64,000 nt of DNA from an uncultured Ruminococcus sp. (GTDB lineage: Bacteria > Bacillota > Clostridia > Oscillospirales > Ruminococcaceae), in the NCBI GenBank assembly GCA_902787365.1, contig CADAGC010000008.1, forward strand, positions 1-64,000, given 5' to 3'. Of this stretch, positions 33,258-42,471 are shown piece by piece (position 1 is the first letter of the stretch; every line of letters begins with the position of its first letter). The translations under genes were made by a program, and so were the position numbers. The notes under the pieces were generated by a model. That model did not search any database, had not been told where the DNA came from, and saw only the letters and a list, made by a program, of their open reading frames with translations.

Positions 33258-34046
33258 TCATTTGTCCTCGCTGCTCTGGTCGTTGGTGCCGCCCTGTGAC
33301 ATCTCGTCGTCGGTAAAGGGTATCTCGGCAGCTTTGAGGAAGAATATCTTGTAGCCGCCCGATTCGTTTGATACGTATATCGTCAGGTCGGCGTCCTCTG
33401 TCAGCTTGCTGCCCGAGAAAGTCACCTTGGCATCGACCTTGTAGGGGTGCTTTATCGCATTCACGCCCGATTCGGACTTGATGTCGTTTATCTCGTCGTC
33501 ATCAAGCTTTTCAGGCTCTGAAAGCTCGGTCTTTATCGTGAAGCCCTCGCCGTATTTCTCGTCAAAGTCCTTGCAGTAGTAGTCGCTCATGTAGTTGTCC
33601 TTGGTGGCACCAAGCTCGGCTATGTCGCTGTCATACTGCTTTTTTATGTCGGGGTGCAGGGCGCCCGAAAATGCCGCATAGTCCTTGTCCTGTATCGCCG
33701 TAAAGTAGGCGTCAATCGCCTTTGTCTTGCTCGAAAGACTTATAGTGCCCGACGCCACAAGGCTCACGAATATGATAATGCCCGCCATAAGGAAGATAGC
33801 CGCCACAGCGCCCTTGCTTGCCTTGAATTTCTTTTTCTTTTTGCCCTTTGACTTGGCGCTTTTTTCCTTAAGCTCGGCGTAGTAGGCTTCCTTTTCCTCG
33901 GGGGTCATGAATCTCACGGGCTTTGCGCCGTCTTTTTTCATTTTTTCCAGAGCCTTGGAGGTCACATCGGGCTTGCCGTAGCCGCACTTGTCGCAGTAGT
34001 CGCCCTTGTATTCCGCCCCGCAGGACTTGCATATCTTAGTTGCCAT
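33258..34046 (-). CDS. Zinc-ribbon membrane protein, hypothetical
   Basis: 262 residues: a zinc ribbon (CKSCGAEYKGDYCDKCGYG, 5-23), a charged linker rich in lysine (KSKGKKKKKFKASKG), one membrane helix (AVAAIFLMAGIIIFVSLVA, about 80-98), and an outer domain that starts like an NTF2-type scaffold (AIDAYFTAIQDKDYAAFSGA). The ribbon faces the cytoplasm. This architecture is common in clostridial proteins of unknown function. Inverted repeats lie on both sides. Confidence 0.7.
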   Translation of the reverse strand: MATKICKSCGAEYKGDYCDKCGYGKPDVTSKALEKMKKDGAKPVRFMTPEEKEAYYAELKEKSAKSKGKKKKKFKASKGAVAAIFLMAGIIIFVSLVASGTISLSSKTKAIDAYFTAIQDKDYAAFSGALHPDIKKQYDSDIAELGATKDNYMSDYYCKDFDEKYGEGFTIKTELSEPEKLDDDEINDIKSESGVNAIKHPYKVDAKVTFSGSKLTEDADLTIYVSNESGGYKIFFLKAAEIPFTDDEMSQGGTNDQSSEDK

Positions 34047-34116
34047 AGTTTCCCTTGCCTTTCTTGTTTAGTTGTATGTCTGATATGGTTTTGGTTATTT
34101 CTTGCTTTAATGCTCT

Positions 34117-34411
34117 ACAAATCGGGAATTTGTGGGGGCGCTCCGCTGTTAGAATCCCTCCGTCACCGCCGAGCGTTATCCGCAAAGCGGATAATGCGTT
34201 CAGGGGAGGCGAAATCATCAGCTAAGGGAACATCTTCAGCAAGTCCGACGTGTTGTTGGGGGCTTTCGGTGTCAACTCTGTTGACACCAGCGCCACCCAA
34301 GCCCCTTCGGATTGCCGCCTACCGCATTAGAATCCGTCGCCCGAATGGGCGACACCTCAATTATGCATTATGCATTATGAATTATGCATTTCCCCATAAT
34401 CCCCGATTTGT
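34117..34411. repeat. Composite repeat bounded by ACAAATCGGG / CCCGATTTGT, copy 2
   Basis: 295 bases with the same ten-base ends as 26522-27027. Left third mirrors 33093-33192; the middle (34240-34330) mirrors 26560-26640 and contains GGTGTCAA-CTCTG-TTGACACC; the right third carries the CGCCC-GAAT-GGGCG hairpin and ATGCATTATG tandem units. No gene. Confidence 0.6.
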
Positions 34412-34415
34412 GCTG

Positions 34416-34736
34416 TTACCCTTTCTTTTTCTTCTTCGCCGCCGGCAGCTCGTCTGCCACGGCAGTTACAAGCCTTGCCAAAAACTCCCTGTCGTCGGTG
34501 TTGTCTACGAGCAGCATTTCCTTTGCTCCCTCGTAGGGCAGCTCGTAAGCCGCATTCGGCATAAGCTCCTTTGCTGACTTGGTGGGCTTTATCAAAAACC
34601 TGTCATCATATATCCCGCCGATGACCTTGCCTTTGCAGTAGATTATGTATTCGCCCATCATCTGACGGCTGCTTATCTCCTCGGCAAGCGAAAGCTGCTC
34701 TGAAATGTAGTCAAGATATTCTTTCTTTGATGCCAT
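34416..34736 (-). CDS. TfoX/Sxy N-terminal domain protein
   Basis: 106 residues matching the TfoX_N fold: ISSRQMMGEYIIYCKGKVIG and YDDRFLIKPTKSAKELMPNA, LPYEGAKEMLLVD. The C-terminal DNA-binding half of full TfoX is absent, as in many Firmicutes. It ends in a polylysine tail (AAKKKKKG). Start lies one base from the stop of the LRAT gene upstream, so they form an operon. Function unknown outside proteobacterial competence. Confidence 0.82.
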   Translation of the reverse strand: MASKKEYLDYISEQLSLAEEISSRQMMGEYIIYCKGKVIGGIYDDRFLIKPTKSAKELMPNAAYELPYEGAKEMLLVDNTDDREFLARLVTAVADELPAAKKKKKG

Positions 34737-34737
34737 A

Positions 34738-35406
34738 TTACTTGCCCCCGAATATGCTGCTAATAAATCTGTTCACCTGGTATGACCTTATCTGCCCCGT
34801 TTTGCACCATATGGCAAAATGCTCGCAGTTGTTCGATACAAGGTCATAGTGCTTGTTGAAGCCGTATCTGTTGCCGTGCATAACGCTTTTTGCACGCTCA
34901 AGCGTTTCCTCGGCAGAATAAATCCTCGGCAGGTCGTCATAGGGTAGGGTCTGCGTGTCGCCGTCAAGCAGTACCTGTGCGCAGGAAAAATCCAGCACAA
35001 AGTAATCCTGCTGCCCGCCGAGAAAATCGGCTATCGGCGCTTCGTGAATGGTGGGGTCACCAAAATCCCCGTCAGATGATGCGAAATGTATCACCCGCCT
35101 GTTGCCGGCATACACGGCAAAATGTTCATACCCCAGCGGACGCTTTATGCCTATGATGTCGCCCTCGTATAAAAGCTCGCAGCTCTCCTCGCCCGACATT
35201 GGTATCGCCACCGCACCGTCAATGTTCGGCAGCTTCTCAGAGCTTATTATGCTGTTGACCTTGTCGTTAAGGCCGCTTTGCCCTATGACCGTGCTCACCG
35301 TTTCGTTCACTATTTCCTTTATGGGGGTGCTCTTTACGATATCGGCCGCCCTGTTAACTATATCCGACAGGTCAGAGCCGTTTAACTCTATCTTGTATTC
35401 GGCCAT
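34738..35406 (-). CDS. LRAT-type (NlpC/P60 superfamily) protein
   Basis: ATG at 35406 follows AAGGAG; an in-frame start at 35466 lies in an upstream hairpin. The 222-residue protein has an N-terminal helical region (about 1-75) and an LRAT domain: the catalytic His in PLGYEHFAVYAGNRRVIHF and the catalytic Cys in SNNCEHFAIWCKTGQ. Members are thiol acyltransferases or peptidases acting on lipids or cell wall. No signal peptide, so it is cytoplasmic. Confidence 0.85.
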   Translation of the reverse strand: MAEYKIELNGSDLSDIVNRAADIVKSTPIKEIVNETVSTVIGQSGLNDKVNSIISSEKLPNIDGAVAIPMSGEESCELLYEGDIIGIKRPLGYEHFAVYAGNRRVIHFASSDGDFGDPTIHEAPIADFLGGQQDYFVLDFSCAQVLLDGDTQTLPYDDLPRIYSAEETLERAKSVMHGNRYGFNKHYDLVSNNCEHFAIWCKTGQIRSYQVNRFISSIFGGK

Positions 35407-35437
35407 GCTTTTCTCCTTACTAAAGGCAATGCCTAAA

Positions 35438-35466
35438 ATGCCCCACACTTGTTTGGTGTGAGGCAT
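35438..35466. terminator. Hairpin downstream of the capD-like gene
   Basis: ATGCC-C-CACAC / GTGTG-A-GGCAT with a seven-base loop, then ATTTTTA on the plus strand and TTTTAG on the minus. Confidence 0.6.
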
Positions 35467-35470
35467 ATTT

Positions 35471-37627
35471 TTATTGATTTACTGCTTTTTTGGCAACACT
35501 TTTCTTAAGTATCGCATCGATCTCATCACGGTAGATGCGCTCTTGTTCACGGCTCATCTCCTCGGTGGGGTGGTAGGTGTTCACCATTTCCCTTACCATA
35601 AGGCGTATAGCCTCGCTGTTCTCATACGAAACGAGCATAAGGTCTTCCATTTTTGATAAGAACTCGTCCTCATCAAACTCAATGGGCTTGCCTATGTGTA
35701 TAAGGTCGTTCGGGGTCTTTGTAAGCCCCTCCTCGCTCATAAGCTTTTCTTCATAGAGCTTTTCGCCCGGGCGCAGGCCTGTGTATTCTATCTTGATATC
35801 CACATCAGGCTCATAGCCCGAAAGGCGTATGAGGTTTCTTGCAAGGTCAACTATCTTTACAGGCTCGCCCATATCGAGCACGAATATCTCGCCGCCCTTT
35901 GCATAGGTGCCTGCCTGCAATACAAGGTTAGCCGCCTCAGGAATCGTCATAAAGTAGCGTATTATGTCGGGGTGAGTTACCGTCACGGGGCCGCCGTCGG
36001 CTATCTGCTTCTTAAACAGCGGTATTACCGAGCCGTTTGAGCCGAGCACGTTGCCGAATCTTACCGCCACGAACTGCGTCTGCGCCTTTCTGTGGCCGAG
36101 ACCGTCCTGCCCCGGCAGGGTGAATATCTCCTGCCCCTTGTCGTCATAGCGCTTCTCGCCGTTTGGTGAGAGCGGGTACATAGAGCCGTCCTCGTCCTCC
36201 TCGTGAACGTGAAGCACAGGGATATCACATTCCTTGTTTGCTTTTATCTTCTTGTCAAACGACTGCACTACCAGCTCGCACAGTCTCTTGGTAGCGCCCA
36301 TTATGTTTGTGGGGTTTACCGCCTTGTCTGTGCTTATGAGCACAAAACGCTGTGTGCCGTACATCATGGCAGCGTAGGCCATTTTGTAGGTGCCTATGAC
36401 GTTGTTCTTTACTGCCTCGCAGGGGCTTACCTCCATAAGCGGAACGTGCTTGTGCGCCGCTGCGTGGTAAACTATATCGGGGCGGTATTTGCGGAATACA
36501 TCATTTACACGCCTTGAATCCCTTACCGAGCCTATCAGCACGGTGAGGTTTAAGGTGGGGTCTTTTCTTAAAAGCTGCTGCTGAATCTCGTAGGCGTTGT
36601 TTTCATAAACGTCAAAGATTATCAGGTGTGCGGGGTTATGCTGGGCAACGCTTCTTGCTATCTGGCTGCCTATAGAGCCGCCGCCGCCCGAAACGAGCAC
36701 CACCTTGCCCGAGATAAAGTCGTATATCTCGTCCATATTGACCTGTATCTGATCTCTTCCCAGCAGATCTTCTATAGCGACCTCTTTCATCTTTGAGAGG
36801 TCTACTTCGCCGTTTGCAAGCTGGTATATGCCAGGCAGGCTCTTTAGCTGGCAGCCCGATTCGCTGCAAATATTTAGTATATCACGCTTTACCTGCTTGC
36901 TTGCAGCCGGTATGGAGAAGTATATCTTCTCGATCTTGTATTCCTCGACCTTGGTGAGTATATCCTCTCTGCCGCCAACAACGGGCACGCCCTCTATCGA
37001 GCGCTTCCATTTTGAGGGGTCATCATCTATTATGCACACGGGTATATCCTCAACATCGCCCGAGCGCAGAAGTTCTCTTATGATGACTCTGCCTGCTTCG
37101 CCTGCGCCGATTATCATTACCCTGCTTGCAGGGCGTGAGGATTTGCGCCGCTTTTGCCGCATTACCAGAATGAAACGGTAGGCAAACCTTATCCCAAGGG
37201 TGAAGATGAATTGCAGCATAATGCCAAGGCAATAGTATGTAAGGGGCATTCTGCCGAACACCACGGTTATTATCACCGTATGCAATATGCCCGTTACTGC
37301 CGTGGCATATATGACCCGCAAAAGCTCTACAATGCTCGCATACCGCCAAATGCTGTTATACAGCTTAAAGGCGGAGAATACAAACAGACAAATGATAGCG
37401 TAAAGCGGTATCATGCCGATGTAATTCATTCTGTAATCAAAAGGTATGCCCGAAAACGTTCCGTCAAAGCGGAACCACAGCGCCAAGAAATAGCTCACGG
37501 TCACGGCAACGATATCATACCCTGCAAGCAGCAGCTTTATGATATAGGTATGCCTTGAGATATAGCTGGCACTCGTCTCTATGGGAACACTCATAGAGGC
37601 GGGGGTGTATTTTTCTTTATCAGACAT
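35471..37627 (-). CDS. CapD/FlaA1-type nucleotide-sugar 4,6-dehydratase
   Basis: ATG at 37627 (MSDKEKYTP) is 13 bases after AGAGGG; the ATG at 37651 has no site. 718 residues: four membrane helices (about 30-150), a first Rossmann domain (VMIIGAGEAGRVIIRELLRS), and the extended SDR domain with VLVSGGGGSIGSQIARSVAQ, HAAAHKHVPLMEVSP and the FVAVRFGNVLGSNGSVIPLF motif. It converts UDP-GlcNAc-type sugars to 4-keto-6-deoxy forms for surface polysaccharide or glycoprotein synthesis. No other polysaccharide gene is adjacent. Confidence 0.92.
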   Translation of the reverse strand: MSDKEKYTPASMSVPIETSASYISRHTYIIKLLLAGYDIVAVTVSYFLALWFRFDGTFSGIPFDYRMNYIGMIPLYAIICLFVFSAFKLYNSIWRYASIVELLRVIYATAVTGILHTVIITVVFGRMPLTYYCLGIMLQFIFTLGIRFAYRFILVMRQKRRKSSRPASRVMIIGAGEAGRVIIRELLRSGDVEDIPVCIIDDDPSKWKRSIEGVPVVGGREDILTKVEEYKIEKIYFSIPAASKQVKRDILNICSESGCQLKSLPGIYQLANGEVDLSKMKEVAIEDLLGRDQIQVNMDEIYDFISGKVVLVSGGGGSIGSQIARSVAQHNPAHLIIFDVYENNAYEIQQQLLRKDPTLNLTVLIGSVRDSRRVNDVFRKYRPDIVYHAAAHKHVPLMEVSPCEAVKNNVIGTYKMAYAAMMYGTQRFVLISTDKAVNPTNIMGATKRLCELVVQSFDKKIKANKECDIPVLHVHEEDEDGSMYPLSPNGEKRYDDKGQEIFTLPGQDGLGHRKAQTQFVAVRFGNVLGSNGSVIPLFKKQIADGGPVTVTHPDIIRYFMTIPEAANLVLQAGTYAKGGEIFVLDMGEPVKIVDLARNLIRLSGYEPDVDIKIEYTGLRPGEKLYEEKLMSEEGLTKTPNDLIHIGKPIEFDEDEFLSKMEDLMLVSYENSEAIRLMVREMVNTYHPTEEMSREQERIYRDEIDAILKKSVAKKAVNQ

Positions 37628-37783
37628 ATTATTTATCAGCCCTCTGTTCATTTGGAAAATAATAGAATAGTCTATAGCAATTAATAGAAATTTAACATCC
37701 GTTCTCTAACACTATATTATAATTATATCAAATTCCCCCTGCGTTGTCAAGTGATTGGCGCTATTTGGCAGCCTTTTGCAAGA

Positions 37784-37816
37784 ATACTCCCCCTGTCATT
37801 TCTGATAGGGGGAATA
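37784..37816. terminator. Hairpin after the esterase gene
   Basis: ACTCCCCCTGTCA / TGATAGGGGGAAT with a four-base loop. Confidence 0.6.
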
Positions 37817-37818
37817 GC

Positions 37819-39315
37819 TCATATTTCAAAGGGTGCGAGCGGTATGCCGTTTTTGCCGAAGACCGTCACCTCGGCGTAGTTGAAGTATGCATATCTTGCC
37901 GACTTTGGCTCGTTCACCTTGCCTGATGATATGAATATCTTCTCACCGTCGATCTTCACATCAGCAGCAACGAACTCGCCGTCTGCGCCTGCTATCTCAA
38001 AGCCGCCTGCTTCGCCCTTTATGTCAAAGCCGCCCTCGGCGTGGTCAAAGCTAAGCTCTATGCCGCCGTCTTTGAAGATGTGTGACTTATACATAGGCGC
38101 AAATGCAGGCACGTCCATTCCGTAGAATAACTTCTCTGCCTGCAAGCAGAGCCTTTCGCCTACGGGTATCTTGTCAACGGGGTGAATGTTGTCAAGCTCG
38201 CCGCAGTCGAGAGTTACCGCAAGGCCTGTGTTCTTTATCGTCTTGTAAGCACGCATCTGTGCGGCTCTTATCTTGCACCAGTGCTTGTAGTCGGGGTCTG
38301 CCTTGTATTTGAACATGGGCAGCTGCGTTATGATGAACGGCAGCTCGTCGTCGCCCCACTTTTCACGCCAAAGGCGTATCAGCGAGCAAAGCAGCGTGTA
38401 GTAGCTGTCGGGCTTGTGGTCATCGCTCTCGCCCTGATAGTAGAGAAAGCCCTTTATCGTGTATGGGCATACCCTCATTATCATTGTGTTAAACAGCCCC
38501 GTCGGGCGGAATGGGTTATACTCGCACATAGGCCCCGGCCATTGGTTTTTGCCGATCCTCTCCTGCAGTTCGTTCCAGCCTATGTTTGGCTCTTTTGCGT
38601 ATATTTCGGCGGATTTTTCGTTCCACTCACGGTCATAGCGCTCGTATTCACGGTATTCCTTAAGCTGCTGCGAAAGGCTCTTGCCTGCTACCTTTTCATC
38701 ATATTCGTCTATGTAGCTTTTAAGCTCGGCGCTGCCCTCAAGGGTCGCTCTGTCCACCCACGCAGAGGCGGAAGTGCCGCCCCAGTTGCAGCCGATAAGG
38801 CCTACCGTCACGCCAAGCTCTCTTGCAAGCTTTCTTGCAAAGTAAAAGCCCACAGCGCTCCAGGCCTTTGAGCTTTCAGCGCCTGCCTTAGCCCAGCAGG
38901 TGTTTGCTTCGTCGGCGTAGAACATCTCATCAATATACCCTCGCTTCTGTGTGTAGTAAAAGCGCACGTTGCAGCTCTCATCAAGTGTGCTGAGCACTTC
39001 CTTGCCGTGAACTTCGTTTTGCAGTTCGAGTTCCATATTCGACTGACCGCCGCAGAGCCAAACTTCGCCTATCATAACGCCCTTGTAGGTGAAGCTGTTG
39101 TGATCGTCCCTGACGGTCATCTCATACTCGCCGCCTGCGCTCATAGGGGGGAGTACTGCAAGCCATTTGCCGTCATCATCAGCCACAGCGCTGACGCTGA
39201 CACCGTTCAAGGTGACAGTTACACGCCTGCCCCTGTCATCAAGCCCCCATACGGAGATGTTCTTATCCCGCTGGAGTACCATATTGTCTGTAAATATATT
39301 AGCGACTTTAAGCAT
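37819..39315 (-). CDS. Sialate O-acetylesterase family protein
   Basis: ATG at 39315 follows GGAGGAATAACT. The 498-residue protein starts with a beta domain (VANIFTDNMVLQRDKNISVW, typical of the family) and the SGNH-type catalytic Ser is in CGGQSNMELEL; GLIGCNWGGTSASAW and YYQGESDDHKP carry the oxyanion and later motifs. It removes acetyl groups from sialic acid or from plant glycans; no signal peptide, so it acts inside on imported oligosaccharides. A MITE lies directly upstream of its ribosome site. Confidence 0.88.
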   Translation of the reverse strand: MLKVANIFTDNMVLQRDKNISVWGLDDRGRRVTVTLNGVSVSAVADDDGKWLAVLPPMSAGGEYEMTVRDDHNSFTYKGVMIGEVWLCGGQSNMELELQNEVHGKEVLSTLDESCNVRFYYTQKRGYIDEMFYADEANTCWAKAGAESSKAWSAVGFYFARKLARELGVTVGLIGCNWGGTSASAWVDRATLEGSAELKSYIDEYDEKVAGKSLSQQLKEYREYERYDREWNEKSAEIYAKEPNIGWNELQERIGKNQWPGPMCEYNPFRPTGLFNTMIMRVCPYTIKGFLYYQGESDDHKPDSYYTLLCSLIRLWREKWGDDELPFIITQLPMFKYKADPDYKHWCKIRAAQMRAYKTIKNTGLAVTLDCGELDNIHPVDKIPVGERLCLQAEKLFYGMDVPAFAPMYKSHIFKDGGIELSFDHAEGGFDIKGEAGGFEIAGADGEFVAADVKIDGEKIFISSGKVNEPKSARYAYFNYAEVTVFGKNGIPLAPFEI

Positions 39316-39317
39316 AG

Positions 39318-39992
39318 TTATTCCTCCTTGCAATTAGGCAATACCGCACGACCATTGTGTGTCAGATGCGCTGACAAATTTTTCGTCAGATTGCCTATAT
39401 CCGCCGCAGTTTTACTGGCGTAAGACAAGGTGGATTTGGGCGATATGACGGAAAATTTCAAAATAAAGGCAATATTACCTTTATTCTTATGTTGTTTCTG
39501 TTTAGATCTCTTTTCTTCTGTTATAGTATCTCTTAACTTGTTAAGGATCGGCTCAGAGCAGTCGGTCTTTTTGAAAATCATCATCTTATTGATCTCGGTA
39601 AAACAAATAATATATTCGCCGTCTTCAAATACTTCGCTTATTTTGTTATAGTAGATTTTTGAGGTGGATGTTTCATTATCTCTGAAAACATGATCGTCAT
39701 AAAAAATGTAATGGTTTATATTGCTTTTGTTTTCCTGTAAAACCTTATATGCCTTTTTTATGTTTCGTGCTAAAAAGATAAATCCCATAAGAATAAATGT
39801 GCCAATGATCAGAAGCAGAATGCTCCAGGAATCAAAAATCGGGTTAATTATTCTGATCATTATAGAAGACAGGATATAAACAGCCGCAATCATCAAGATA
39901 GACTTGTCCCCGTGCTTATATCTGCATTTTACACCAAGTTTATATTCCTCATAAGATATATTAGATTCGATTTCACCGATCTTGTTTTCCAT
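39318..39992 (-). CDS. YcxB-like membrane protein with a MITE-encoded C-terminus
   Basis: 224 residues. Two membrane helices (ILMIAAVYILSSIMIRI and WSILLLIIGTFILMGFIFLA) and a YcxB-type domain (YYNKISEVFEDGEYIICFTE, MMIFKKTDC) fill residues 1-171. From about 172 on (FSVISPKSTLSYASKTAADI... AHLTHNGRAVLPN) the frame runs through the repeat element 39335-39475, whose mirror occurs at 63243. The natural end has thus been replaced. Function unknown. Confidence 0.7.
   Translation of the reverse strand: MENKIGEIESNISYEEYKLGVKCRYKHGDKSILMIAAVYILSSIMIRIINPIFDSWSILLLIIGTFILMGFIFLARNIKKAYKVLQENKSNINHYIFYDDHVFRDNETSTSKIYYNKISEVFEDGEYIICFTEINKMMIFKKTDCSEPILNKLRDTITEEKRSKQKQHKNKGNIAFILKFSVISPKSTLSYASKTAADIGNLTKNLSAHLTHNGRAVLPNCKEE
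39335..39475. mobile_element. MITE of the AGGCAA(C/T)ACCGCAC family, inside the YcxB-like gene
   Basis: Left end AGGCAATACCGCAC; right end near ATAAAGGCAAT. The stretch TGGCGTAAGACAAGGTGGAT and the following TTTGGGCGATATGACGGAAA are present in reverse complement at 63291-63338. About 140 bases, internal hairpins, no transposase. Confidence 0.65.
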
Positions 39993-40040
39993 ATTTTTTC
40001 CTTTCGGCTATAACATGAAGAGTAAATTATCGATCTTCAA

Positions 40041-41657
40041 TTACTCTATAAAACTCTTCATGCCCCTCTCACGGCGCCACTCTAAGTATTCCTCGTATGT
40101 GCCTGCACGGTCTATGCAGCCGTCTTCGGTTATCTCGATTATGCGGTTAGCTACTGTCTGCATTATCTCGTGGTCGTGACTTGCGAATATCACAACGCCC
40201 TTGAAATCACGCAGGCCGTTGTTTACAGCGGTTATTGATTCAAGGTCCAAGTGGTTTGTTGGTCTGTCAAGGATAAGGCAGTTAGAGCCGAAAAGCATCA
40301 TGCGTGAGAACATACACCTTACCTTTTCGCCGCCCGAGAGCACCTCAACGGGCTTGTATATGTCATCGCCCGAGAAGAGCATTCTGCCTAAGAAGCCACG
40401 CAGATAGGTGTCAGTTATCTCCGATCTTGAATAGGGACGCAGCCAGTCAACTATGCTCTCGGTGTGGCCGTTGAAGAACTCGCTGTTGTCTTTGGGGAAG
40501 TATGATGTGGTGATAGTCTGCCCCCAGCGGAACGTGCCCTCGTCGGGCTGCTCTTCTTCCATAAGTATCTTGAAAAGCATAGTGATAGCCTGCTCGCTCT
40601 CGCCCACAAAGGCTACCTTGTCGTTTCTGCCTATGGTGAATGACACATTGTTTAACAGCTTCACGCCGTCAACTGTCTTTGAAATGCCGTCAACCTGTAT
40701 GATGTCCTTGCCGGGCTCTCTGTCCATATCAAAGCCGATAAAGGGGTATTTTCTTGACGAAGCAGGCATTTCCTCAACGCTTAATTTCTCGATAAGCTTT
40801 CGCCTTGCAGTCGCCTGCTTTGATTTTGACTTGTTTGCCGAGAATCGTGAAACGAACTCCTGTAATTCCTTTATCTTCTCCTCGGTCTTCTTGTTCTGCT
40901 GCTTCATAAGCCTCTGCATCATCTGTGATGACTCGTACCAGAACTCGTAGTTGCCCACATACATCTTTATCTTGGTGTAGTCTATATCGACTATGTGGGT
41001 GCAGACGTTGTTTAAGAAGTGCCTGTCGTGGGATACTACGATAACAGTACCGAAGTATTCCTGCAGGAACTCCTCCAGCCAGCGTATAGCGTCAATGTCA
41101 AGGTGGTTGGTAGGCTCGTCAAGGAGTATGACGTCAGGGTTGCCGAAAAGCGCCTGCGCTAAAAGCACCTTGACTTTCTCGTTGCCCGAGAGGGTAGACA
41201 TCTGCGAGTAAAGTATGCCCTCATCAAGGCCTAAGCCCTGTATGAGCTTTGAAGCGTCAGACTCGGCCTCCCAGCCGTTAAGCTCTGCAAACTCGCTCTC
41301 CAGAGCGCCTGCACGCTCGCCGTCCTCCTCCGAGAAGTCTTCTTTTGCGTAGAGTGCGTCCTTTTCCTGCATTATGTCATAAAGGCGCTTGTTGCCCATT
41401 ATAACTGTATCAAGCACCGTGTATTCATCAAATGCGAAGTGGTCCTGCTTTAATACCGACATACGCTTGTCCTTGGGCATGGAAACTGTGCCCGTTGACG
41501 GCTCAAGCTCGCCGTTTAATATCTTTAAAAATGTAGATTTGCCTGCGCCGTTTGCGCCTATAACGCCGTAGCAGTTGCCCTCGGAAAATTTGAGGTCAAC
41601 GTTTTTGAAAAGCACCTGCCCGCCGAAGCTGAGGCTTACGTCTGAAACTGTTATCAT
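40041..41657 (-). CDS. ABC-F ATPase with a degenerate second nucleotide site
   Basis: 538 residues, two ABC domains and a linker (WYESSQMMQRLMKQQNKKTE), no membrane part: a ribosome-acting ABC-F protein (YbiT/EttA-like). Domain 1 is intact (GANGAGKST; TLSGNEKVKV with N for the signature G; LLDEPTNHLD). Domain 2 has VGESEQAITMLF where GxxxxGK(S/T) is expected, and LILDRPTNHLD with Arg in place of the catalytic Glu, yet keeps LSGGEKVRC. Site 2 is therefore unlikely to hydrolyse ATP normally. It may act in translation or antibiotic protection. Confidence 0.9.
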   Translation of the reverse strand: MITVSDVSLSFGGQVLFKNVDLKFSEGNCYGVIGANGAGKSTFLKILNGELEPSTGTVSMPKDKRMSVLKQDHFAFDEYTVLDTVIMGNKRLYDIMQEKDALYAKEDFSEEDGERAGALESEFAELNGWEAESDASKLIQGLGLDEGILYSQMSTLSGNEKVKVLLAQALFGNPDVILLDEPTNHLDIDAIRWLEEFLQEYFGTVIVVSHDRHFLNNVCTHIVDIDYTKIKMYVGNYEFWYESSQMMQRLMKQQNKKTEEKIKELQEFVSRFSANKSKSKQATARRKLIEKLSVEEMPASSRKYPFIGFDMDREPGKDIIQVDGISKTVDGVKLLNNVSFTIGRNDKVAFVGESEQAITMLFKILMEEEQPDEGTFRWGQTITTSYFPKDNSEFFNGHTESIVDWLRPYSRSEITDTYLRGFLGRMLFSGDDIYKPVEVLSGGEKVRCMFSRMMLFGSNCLILDRPTNHLDLESITAVNNGLRDFKGVVIFASHDHEIMQTVANRIIEITEDGCIDRAGTYEEYLEWRRERGMKSFIE

Positions 41658-41839
41658 TTATTCTACCTCCGATTTATCATAGCAATACCTTTTAATCATA
41701 CCACGAAACAGCGGTTTTGTCAATTATTCCGATTGACAAAAATAACGATTAGTGGTATTATTTATATGTATATGCTGATAAAGCAAAACGAGATCTGTCC
41801 ATTCTGTAACAACAAATAACCCAAAAGGTGAGAATGATC

Positions 41840-42355
41840 ATGAAAAGAATTGCTTTTATAGTTCTGTTATCAATCACGTTGTGCTCTTGTTCGTTTTGGG
41901 GGATTGGCTCTGAATCTCCGGAAAAAGCAGCCGAAGAAATCCAGAATCAGATCATACAATACTTTAAAGACAAGGACTCTGAAAAACTTAAAGGGCTTTT
42001 TTGCGAATATGCATTGACTAAGGATAATAGTATTGACAGGGAGATAGAATCGGCGTTTGATTTTATTGACGGAGATATAGTGTCATTTGACGAACCATTC
42101 ACAGCTGCGGCGGGAAGTATTGAAACAAAAAGTTATGGTGCTGATACTAAAAACATAGTCACAAGTGAGGGTACAAAATACTATATATCGTTTAACGGAG
42201 AGTTCAGAAATGACAACGATAAAAGCGTTGAGGGCGTGCGCTATATCAAGATAATAAACGAGACCAAAAAGAAATCTTCATCTGACAAGAATGAGTATAT
42301 GAAGGAGATAGGTCTACCCGAGTTTTCTAAAGAGAAAATGGATGAAATATTCTAA
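41840..42355 (+). CDS. DUF5104-like lipoprotein
   Basis: ATG at 41840 is 9 bases after AAGGTG. The 171-residue product has a lipoprotein signal with lipobox LCSC (Cys 17), then SPEKAAEEIQNQIIQYFKDK and SIDREIESAFDFIDGDIVSF, which resembles DUF5104 lipoproteins. Surface-anchored; function unknown. Confidence 0.65.
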   Translation: MKRIAFIVLLSITLCSCSFWGIGSESPEKAAEEIQNQIIQYFKDKDSEKLKGLFCEYALTKDNSIDREIESAFDFIDGDIVSFDEPFTAAAGSIETKSYGADTKNIVTSEGTKYYISFNGEFRNDNDKSVEGVRYIKIINETKKKSSSDKNEYMKEIGLPEFSKEKMDEIF

Positions 42356-42471
42356 ATCATTGTCTTGGACTGATATGTTAGAATCGTTCATTGCGGTTAT
42401 AGGCATTAATCATAAACTGATCCCGTGCGGGATAATACTTTGAAAATAAAAAAGGTCGTGGTCACTTCTAA

